Shown: piece by piece, positions 6,800-11,814 of the stretch
Numbering within the stretch: the first letter of the stretch is position 1
Layout of the letters: every line of letters begins with the position of its first letter
Assembly: GCA_036351335.1 (NCBI GenBank)
Contig: JAZBOW010000191.1
Location: 1-11,814, forward strand
Length of the DNA: 11,814 nt
Source of the DNA: UBA4459 sp036351335
Lineage (GTDB): Bacteria > Bacteroidota > Bacteroidia > Bacteroidales > F082
Direction: 5' to 3'
Notes under the pieces: model-generated
Told to the model about the DNA's origin: nothing
Seen by the model: only the letters and a program-made list of their open reading frames with translations
The model's database searches: none
Program-made: the position numbers and the translations under genes

Positions 6800-7582
6800 T
6801 TAGCTTCCGGTTCGTATCATTACCCATTTAACCTGGTTCTTCAGGTTTTGCCATATCAATTCCCTGACCCACATGAACATGTTATCAGTCCACCGCTGTG
6901 GATGAAAGGTGATCAGCAGTCTGTCAGGAAGTTTTCCTTCAGCAGCAAAGTGGATCATGTCCTGTGTATGTTTTATGCCGCTCAAAAAAATACCGTCTTT
7001 CACTTTATCCCTTATGATGAATTTATGGCCATTCCACCGTCGTCCGGTATCTGTCAGGTAGCCTACTTTCGCATAATCCACATCAAAATAAGGTTCTCCT
7101 TCAATCCCGAAGTCGCTATAATCATACTTTTCCCATAGCCTTCGGTTGTCAAATTTTGACCTGGGGGAGCCATCCATCGAAATAGTTTTAATTTCAGTGA
7201 TGTTTCTTAGTTTCTTTAAATTACTTTCAAAACGTTTGATGGCTTTATCAAAGTCGCCATGGCATTTACTGAGGTCGTCATAGTGGTAGCCGGTTTCGTG
7301 TCCTAATCCTGATATCTTCCGAATGACATCTTCATCATAGTGATCAGACATCCTGAAAAAATAGGATCCGCGAATGCCCATCTCATGCTGAATCTCAGCG
7401 AATTTCAAGGCATTATGATAGTGTTTTTCGACATCATGACGAAGGATTACGAACTTCTTCCTGTTCTTGTTCACCAGGTATTCTTCAAAGGTGATAAAAG
7501 CATAGCCCTGTTCTTTAAGCTTATTATAAAGAATCGGTAGCAGATTCGGTTTAAAGTCCATTCTAAGCATCCTATAATACAT
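6800..7582 (-). CDS. Polysaccharide-deacetylase-like protein
   Basis: The 260-aa protein has the layout of NodB-like (CE4 superfamily) enzymes found in polysaccharide loci: a first motif LRHDVE (47-52, Asp50 as candidate metal/base residue), a second motif GHETGYHYDDL (94-104, His95 and His100), MDGSP (136-140), YLTDTGRRW (175-183) and a late TFHPQRW (225-231). Classical CE4 enzymes use an aspartate pair in motif 1 and H-S/T-x-x-H in motif 2; here the first position is His and the two histidines are one residue further apart, so activity on N-acetyl groups is unproven. There is no signal peptide, implying a cytoplasmic site. Later starts at 7570 and 7561 (MDFKPN) are possible. It ends one base before the acyltransferase gene. 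A four-helix-bundle element separates it from wecB. Confidence 0.75.
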   Translation of the reverse strand: MYYRMLRMDFKPNLLPILYNKLKEQGYAFITFEEYLVNKNRKKFVILRHDVEKHYHNALKFAEIQHEMGIRGSYFFRMSDHYDEDVIRKISGLGHETGYHYDDLSKCHGDFDKAIKRFESNLKKLRNITEIKTISMDGSPRSKFDNRRLWEKYDYSDFGIEGEPYFDVDYAKVGYLTDTGRRWNGHKFIIRDKVKDGIFLSGIKHTQDMIHFAAEGKLPDRLLITFHPQRWTDNMFMWVRELIWQNLKNQVKWVMIRTGS

Positions 7583-7612
7583 TTTTCGTATTACATCCTA
7601 AATGAAAAAATA

Positions 7613-8053
7613 TTGAATAATGAATGTCGAACTTCGAATATCGAATTCTATTTATTTTTCTGTGCGGTTTCAATGCTTTTTACAAAAATGGAAATCAACT
7701 CATTATTTTCCTTGCTTGCCCTATTTATTTTTTCTTCAGTTTTATACAATTTGCTCCGATGAATTATCTTCAAGCAAACAAAAGTTTCCCTCAATTCCTT
7801 TAATATGATTTTCATCTTATGGATGAAATCTCTTCTTGATTCAGCACTTTGCGCCTCTCCATAATTCAAAGCTACTGATGTTCCTGATCTTAGCAATTGT
7901 CCTGACAAATGATTTCCAGCCTTTGAATTTGGTGTCTCATTTACTATTTCAATTATGAAAACTGAAAATTCAATTAATCGTTCTTCTAAATCATATTTAT
8001 ACATACTGAATAAACTTCATAATTCATTATTCGTTAATCTTAATTCGAAATTC
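7613..8053. mobile_element. Candidate IVS-type element: four-helix-bundle gene with inverted repeat arms
   Basis: The left arm (7613-7639, purine-rich) and right arm (about 8022-8053) enclose a single gene. A perfect 11-bp inverted repeat, GAATAATGAAT at 7615-7625 and ATTCATTATTC at 8022-8032, frames the unit. Both arms recur at 10397-10484 without the gene (22/27 and 24/27 identical). The unit interrupts an otherwise tight run of polysaccharide genes. No transposase or target-site duplication is seen, so mobility is inferred from repeat structure only. Confidence 0.55.
7648..8004 (-). CDS. Four-helix-bundle protein, IVS family (second subtype)
   Basis: This 118-aa all-helical protein carries the family signature QLLRSGTSVALNYGEA (36-51) and DFIHKMKIILKELRET (59-74). 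It is clearly related in fold to the protein at 2054-2428 but too different to be a recent copy, so the two genes were acquired separately. Homologues are small, of unknown biochemical role, and typically sit alone between unrelated genes, as here between wecB and the deacetylase-like gene. ATG at 8004 is the only sensible start. The gene is enclosed by the arms at 7613-7639 and 8022-8053. Confidence 0.88.
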   Translation of the reverse strand: MYKYDLEERLIEFSVFIIEIVNETPNSKAGNHLSGQLLRSGTSVALNYGEAQSAESRRDFIHKMKIILKELRETFVCLKIIHRSKLYKTEEKINRASKENNELISIFVKSIETAQKNK

Positions 8054-8078
8054 ATGTATAACCTTATTAACATGCTTA

Positions 8079-9221
8079 TCATATTGATGCATCTAAAATG
8101 GCTTGTAAGCATCTTTCGGCTGTATGACCGTCCCACAATTCCGGGCGCTGTGGTTTTACATCCAACGCCAGTGTTTCGTGGTAGGCTTTTCTGATCTTTT
8201 CAATTTCATTCCCCACCAGCACGCTGGCACCACCGTATTTTCGAAGTGTGATGGGCCGTTCTGTATTCCACCGGAGGGTCAAACATGGCGTTCCTAATAT
8301 GGTACATTCTTCCTGCAGACCTCCACTGTCGGTTAGCATGATGTTGGCGCCCATATTTAATTTCAGCATGGGATGGTATCCAAGGGGATTGAGCAATACT
8401 ACATTCGGGTGATTGAAAACTATATTCCATAGTTGAAATTCCCGAAGCTGCTTTTCCGCCCTCGGGTGCATAGGCCAAATCAAAGGTTGATTATTAGCCA
8501 CTTCATTCAACAGAAAATCGATCAGCGGCACCAGCACTTCTTTGTGGTCTACATTAGAAGGCCGGTGCATGGTCATCAGCGCATATGTGTCGACTGGCTT
8601 TTTGTAGATCCGGTTCATAGCATTGTTTTTCAGTATATCCTCCAGAGACAATTCAGCTGCTATGTCTTTATTGGCTTCCAGCGTATCGATCATGATGTTG
8701 CCCACGAATTTGATCTTTGACTCGTCAACCCCTTCTTTCCTCAGGTTTTCTGATGACATTTTATCGGGTGTAAGCAGCAAATCTGAAAGGCGGTCGGTAA
8801 CCAGGCGGTTGATCTCTTCAGGCATGCGCATGTCGCCCGACCGCAAGCCGGCTTCAATATGACATACTTTGATATGCTCCTTTTTAGCTGTCACAGAACA
8901 TGCAAGCGTTGCATTTACATCACCAACCACCACCACCCAATCGGGGTGTAATACTTTCAGCAATTTTTCAAAGGTGATCATGGTGTTGCCTACCTGCTCG
9001 GCATGGGTGCCTGATCCGATGTGCAGGTTGACATCAGCATCCGGGATGTTTAAAGCGCTGAAGAAGGACTGGCTCAGGCTGCTGTCGTAGTGCTGCCCGG
9101 TGTGCACCAGGATGTGCTGAATCTTTTCTTCGGCTGTTTTATTATAATCTTCGATCGCCTTGTTAAATGGTGCGATCTTCATGAAATTGGGACGTGCTCC
9201 GACTACGGAAACTATTTTCAT
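8079..9221 (-). CDS. wecB: UDP-N-acetylglucosamine 2-epimerase (non-hydrolysing)
   Basis: The enzyme interconverts UDP-GlcNAc and UDP-ManNAc in the cytoplasm, feeding ManNAc or ManNAcA into surface polysaccharide. At 380 aa it has the usual length, with both GT-B-like domains complete. Visible landmarks are GARPNFMKIAP (8-18), HTGQHYD (40-46), GDVNAT with Asp101, CHIEAGLRSGD with Glu123, MPEEINR with Glu135/136, MHRPSNVD with His219, and the UDP-binding LTDSGGLQEE (296-305) and LRWNTERP (316-323). These correspond to the catalytic Asp, Glu and His residues of E. coli WecB. The gene starts 48 bp after the DUF354 gene; that gap holds a small AGGGA/TCCCT palindrome (9238-9250) and no clear promoter. 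No ManNAc dehydrogenase gene is visible nearby. Confidence 0.96.
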   Translation of the reverse strand: MKIVSVVGARPNFMKIAPFNKAIEDYNKTAEEKIQHILVHTGQHYDSSLSQSFFSALNIPDADVNLHIGSGTHAEQVGNTMITFEKLLKVLHPDWVVVVGDVNATLACSVTAKKEHIKVCHIEAGLRSGDMRMPEEINRLVTDRLSDLLLTPDKMSSENLRKEGVDESKIKFVGNIMIDTLEANKDIAAELSLEDILKNNAMNRIYKKPVDTYALMTMHRPSNVDHKEVLVPLIDFLLNEVANNQPLIWPMHPRAEKQLREFQLWNIVFNHPNVVLLNPLGYHPMLKLNMGANIMLTDSGGLQEECTILGTPCLTLRWNTERPITLRKYGGASVLVGNEIEKIRKAYHETLALDVKPQRPELWDGHTAERCLQAILDASI

Positions 9222-9269
9222 TTTTATGTTTGATTAAAGGGAAATTCCCTAGTTATTTAGGTTGTTTTT

Positions 9270-10364
9270 TTACTTGAAATGACTGGAATATGCTGGATTT
9301 AAATTCATAACACTCTCACTTTCAGGGTATTGTTCAATAAACCAGCTTAGGAATTGTGCCACATCTATTTTTTCGGAAAGCATTTCCAGTCTTCTGAATT
9401 TTATCTCATCCTTCAATTGCTCATTCTGTGCCATTTCCTCCACCGTTTGCAACAGCTTTGCAGTTTCGCTTGTCTTGATCCCAATTCCCAGTTTGTATTT
9501 ATTTTCTATTTCATTCAAATAGCCAATTCTGCCCACAAAATCGTTGAAACGTATAAAAGGCGTTCCCAACACACCGGCTTCTGCAGCCATGGTCTGGCTA
9601 TCGCCGATATAGAGGCTGGCGAAGGCCATTACATGGTGCATATGGATGGGATTGACGGCAATACGGTATTGCTCCAGTTCAGGGATCAGCTCTCTTTCCG
9701 AGGTGATCAATATCCTGCCATGTGCTTTCAATATTTCTATGATGTCCAGAGCTATTTCATTGTTGATGCCCTTGATACCCTTATCATGATGCGCTCCCAG
9801 TTTGGCGAAACGTAAAATATAATAAGGACGAATGGTTGAAATATACTGATCGGCGATTTCCCTGTCGGGCTGAAAATGATTGGGATGCAGGTAGGCCAGT
9901 TCATGATAACCGGCATAGTGGACGCTCTTGCGCTCCCATTTGCCGTTGTTGCAAGGGTCGGGAGAGAGAATGACATTGGTAAAGGGATAGGCCATTTTGC
10001 TATAAAACGGCACAATATGGGCATCGTCTTCATTTACATTGATGGATGGAATTCCGCATAATTTCCCAACATGTGTAATAGCTACTGAAGTACCCACCAG
10101 CAGATCCGGTTTATGCTTTCTTACAAATTTCCATATTCTTACATCCTGTTTGATCTGGCCTATGGCCATACCTGCTTTTGAATCTTTCCTTCCCTCAGGC
10201 AACACATTGAAAAAATCCATGCCTGCTCCTTCAAGCAGATCCTGTAGCACATCTTTTTTCTTGATTAAGATGAAAGTTTCGTGACCTTTTGCGTTCAGAT
10301 TGCTGATCACATTTTTAAACAGGTGGAAATGTGCCGGGTGACCTAAATGGAAGAGAATTTTCAT
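9270..10364 (-). CDS. DUF354 family protein, GT-B-like putative glycosyltransferase
   Basis: The 364-aa soluble protein has an N-terminal Rossmann-type beginning (MKILFHLGHPAHFHLFKN), the family stretch NVNEDD (109-114), GYHELAYLHPNHF (152-164), and a C-terminal donor-site-like motif around LYIGDSQTMAAEAGVLGTP (251-269) that parallels the UDP-binding loop of WecB and MurG. DUF354 proteins occur next to wecB-like genes in bacterial and archaeal surface-glycan loci, but I know of no firmly assigned reaction. A role as glycosyltransferase or unusual epimerase-like enzyme using the UDP-sugar made by the neighbouring WecB is inference from fold and context. It is followed by wecB 48 bp later and preceded by a 130-bp gap carrying an empty repeat element. 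Confidence 0.85.
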   Translation of the reverse strand: MKILFHLGHPAHFHLFKNVISNLNAKGHETFILIKKKDVLQDLLEGAGMDFFNVLPEGRKDSKAGMAIGQIKQDVRIWKFVRKHKPDLLVGTSVAITHVGKLCGIPSINVNEDDAHIVPFYSKMAYPFTNVILSPDPCNNGKWERKSVHYAGYHELAYLHPNHFQPDREIADQYISTIRPYYILRFAKLGAHHDKGIKGINNEIALDIIEILKAHGRILITSERELIPELEQYRIAVNPIHMHHVMAFASLYIGDSQTMAAEAGVLGTPFIRFNDFVGRIGYLNEIENKYKLGIGIKTSETAKLLQTVEEMAQNEQLKDEIKFRRLEMLSEKIDVAQFLSWFIEQYPESESVMNLNPAYSSHFK

Positions 10365-10396
10365 TAAGCTTTAATTGAGAATCATTTCTCTTTAAT

Positions 10397-10484
10397 TTGA
10401 ATAACGAATATTGAACATTGAATGATGAATGATGATTTTTTATCCTTTCGCAATTCTTTATTCGTTAATCGATATTCGAAATTC
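10397..10484. repeat. Empty copy of the IVS-type repeat arms (no gene)
   Basis: Positions 10397-10423 match 7613-7639 at 22 of 27 bases, and 10458-10484 match 8027-8053 at 24 of 27, in the same order and orientation. Here only 34 bp separate the two arms, against 387 bp in the gene-bearing copy. The arms are partly self-complementary (TAACGAAT 10402-10409 with ATTCGTTA 10460-10467). It fills the gap between the six-hairpin gene and the DUF354 gene. A short GAGAA/TTCTC hairpin (10377-10390) lies just to its left. Confidence 0.65.
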
Positions 10485-10494
10485 TTTTAATGCT

Positions 10495-11655
10495 TTAATT
10501 ATTGTCCGAAACCAATATCGTGACTAAAGCCAGAAACATCCATGCATTATTCCAGCGCATATAGGATATCTTGTTTTTATAATATTTATGATTCTGGTAA
10601 TAGAAGTGTCCATCCTTTCCCTGCATGTTGGTGATGGTCCAATTAGTGATATTACCAGCAAATTCTTTGTATGTCTTACCATATTCCGATAACTTGCTGA
10701 AGGTGATGATGCCCTGGCTCTGGTTGTGGATCTCTACCGGGTATGCTTTGGGATAACGCCATAAGGATCTGCCATCGGGAAAGAATTGATGGTCGTGATA
10801 AAATTCCAGGCCTTTTTTGATTGCCGCTTCCCACTTCGGGTTTTCAAGCTGCAACAGTCTCTTAATTTCAAATATGCTTTCCAGCACATAGCCCTGGTGG
10901 AAGTCGATCTGCTTCCGTTCTTTGCTGGTTTTCATATCCACACTGTAGTTCCACCGGCCATCTTCTTTCTGCCTTGATATGACCCAGTTGACCGCTTCTA
11001 TGGCGATATCTTTTAATTCCTTATCGGGTTTGATGGCATGCACACGCGCCAGGGTTTCGGCTGCCAATAAACTGGCATTGTAACACAGGTCGGTGGCAAC
11101 AGGTGTATAGCTGAAACAAACCCCTTCATCAAAGCTTGTGACGGGCAGTTCGGTGAGCATAAAATTACTTGCCTCATTCAGCAATTCAAAAACCTCTTCA
11201 CTTTTGGTAATTTGGTAATATTCATAAAGTCCCCTGGCAACAAATCCCGTAACTACTGCTGAAGGAACATACTTTTCGAGGTATTTCTCCCTGCTGGCCC
11301 AGGGAAAGTTATAGCCCCAACCTTTGCCGCAATAGCCCTTGGAGTAATTGTCTTTGAGCCAGTTGAAGAAATAGGCTGCCTGATCCAGGTAGGCCTTGTT
11401 ATTGGTTTTCTGGTAGAGCATGGCATATGCCTGAAGGAATAATCCGAAAGCTTTTGGGTTGATCTCCTTTTTAATGCCTATGAGTGGCCGCACATTTACC
11501 GGGTTCCGTTTCTGGAACTGGATGGCCAGCACAGGTCCCCATTTCCCAAACCAGTGGAAGGGTTTCCAGGAGTTGAGGGTGTCGTAAGGGTCGTAGCCTT
11601 TATAGTGCTCCTTACGGATGTAGGCTTCTAATTTATTGAAGGATTGTTGGATCAT
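10495..11655 (-). CDS. Six-hairpin (alpha/alpha toroid) glycosidase-like protein of unknown function
   Basis: The 386-aa protein is built from repeated amphipathic helix pairs with aromatic-rich loops, typical of the six-hairpin glycosidase/epimerase superfamily (AGE, GH88 and heparinase-like folds). Candidate active-site loops are GWGYNFPW (112-119), SYTPVATDLCYN (182-193), DGRWNYS (232-238), DFHQGY (251-256), IHNQSQG (309-315) and YMRWNNAWMF (365-374). No signal peptide is visible, so a cytoplasmic role on a sugar or precursor fits better than degradation of exported polysaccharide. Homologues are sometimes labelled delta-aminolevulinate dehydratase in databases; nothing here resembles that enzyme. 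ATG at 11655 lies inside the end of the upstream reading frame (overlap 11633-11655), indicating translational coupling. Confidence 0.7.
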   Translation of the reverse strand: MIQQSFNKLEAYIRKEHYKGYDPYDTLNSWKPFHWFGKWGPVLAIQFQKRNPVNVRPLIGIKKEINPKAFGLFLQAYAMLYQKTNNKAYLDQAAYFFNWLKDNYSKGYCGKGWGYNFPWASREKYLEKYVPSAVVTGFVARGLYEYYQITKSEEVFELLNEASNFMLTELPVTSFDEGVCFSYTPVATDLCYNASLLAAETLARVHAIKPDKELKDIAIEAVNWVISRQKEDGRWNYSVDMKTSKERKQIDFHQGYVLESIFEIKRLLQLENPKWEAAIKKGLEFYHDHQFFPDGRSLWRYPKAYPVEIHNQSQGIITFSKLSEYGKTYKEFAGNITNWTITNMQGKDGHFYYQNHKYYKNKISYMRWNNAWMFLALVTILVSDNN

Positions 11656-11814
11656 TTGAGTTTGTAATCTTAACTTCCGGGCTGATTAGTTGTTTAAGTT
11701 TGCCACGGCCTCCTTCGTCGGCCTCGCAAAGTAGTGTTTCATAAGGTTGATTGGTTGTCGGACAGTTACCTCTAATTAATCTAAAGAACACGTAATTTGC
11801 GAGCCGTAGGCGAA
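11633..11814 (-). CDS. C-terminal end of an unrecognised upstream protein (5' part beyond window)
   Basis: One minus-strand frame is open from the window edge to TAA at 11635-11633. The 59 visible residues include NYVFFRLIRGNCPTTNQPYE and RGKLKQLISPEVKI, which look like genuine protein with a basic, polar tail. The other two frames close within 15 codons. The stop lies 23 bp inside the next gene, an arrangement common in operons. I do not recognise the family. A chance open frame remains possible because the stretch is short. Confidence 0.5.
   Translation of the reverse strand, partial: RLRLANYVFFRLIRGNCPTTNQPYETLLCEADEGGRGKLKQLISPEVKITNSNDPTILQ

Noticed and set aside
9238..9250. AGGGA/TCCCT palindrome before wecB as an operator or terminator
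   Set aside because: Arms of 5 bp with a 3-nt loop and no adjacent T-run are too weak to support either role.
9354..9815. 153-codon open frame on the plus strand
   Set aside because: It is fully antisense to the well-supported DUF354 gene, and its translation is rich in Cys, His and Phe without family features, as expected of an antisense shadow.
10377..10390. GAGAA/TTCTC hairpin as a terminator after the six-hairpin gene
   Set aside because: The stem is 5 bp and AT-rich; the following T-rich stretch is on the plus strand, opposite to the direction of transcription.
11706..11728. GC-rich palindrome-like GGCC...GGCC sequence (GGCCTCCTTCGTCGGCC), possible dispersed intergenic repeat
   Set aside because: The arms are only 4 bp and the stretch lies inside the open minus-strand frame 11633-11814, where it can simply encode ADEGG-type sequence.
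1..11814. tRNA, rRNA, transposase, integrase or phage genes
   Set aside because: I looked for these on both strands and found no recognisable candidate in the window.

Overview
The window looks like a chromosomal segment of an uncultured or unidentified Bacteroidota. The base composition is moderate to AT-rich, Shine-Dalgarno sequences are hard to find, and two promoter boxes fit the Bacteroidota form TAnnTTTG. The gene families also fit: a GldH-like gliding lipoprotein, a viroplasmin-type RNase H, a Wzi-family outer-membrane barrel, a DUF354 protein and intergenic four-helix-bundle (IVS-type) genes.

Left end (1-1347): a GldH-like lipoprotein, cut by the window edge, and a viroplasmin/RNase HI gene are divergently transcribed. 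Their start codons are about 26 bp apart, with back-to-back promoter-like boxes between them. Downstream of the RNase H gene lies about 257 bp of hairpin-rich non-coding DNA. It ends in a second copy of the last 45 nt of the RNase H gene that differs only at synonymous positions.

Main block (1348-11814): every remaining gene lies on the minus strand, so transcription runs from right to left. In transcription order they are: the end of an unrecognised gene (overlapping the next), a six-hairpin (alpha/alpha-toroid) protein, a DUF354 GT-B-like protein, UDP-GlcNAc 2-epimerase (wecB), a four-helix-bundle gene, a polysaccharide-deacetylase-like protein, a FemAB/BioF2-type acyltransferase, an initiating sugar-phosphate transferase, a Wzi-family outer-membrane protein, a second four-helix-bundle gene, and an exosortase-family transpeptidase. 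Without the two four-helix-bundle genes this is a cell-surface polysaccharide locus. WecB supplies UDP-ManNAc, the DUF354 protein may transfer sugar, the sugar transferase would load the polyprenyl carrier, the FemAB-like and deacetylase-like proteins would modify the glycan or its precursor, and Wzi would hold the product at the surface. The set exosortase + FemAB-like + deacetylase-like + sugar transferase resembles the exopolysaccharide/PEP-CTERM loci of Proteobacteria. No flippase, polymerase or sorting-signal protein is visible here, so the locus must extend beyond the window.

The least ordinary signals are small elements set into the intergenic gaps. Both four-helix-bundle genes are enclosed by inverted, purine/pyrimidine-polarised repeat arms. 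A third gap (10397-10484) carries the same two arms as one of them (22/27 and 24/27 identical) but only 34 bp between them, so it looks like an empty version of the element. The duplicated RNase H 3' end and the unusual architecture of the sugar transferase also deserve attention.
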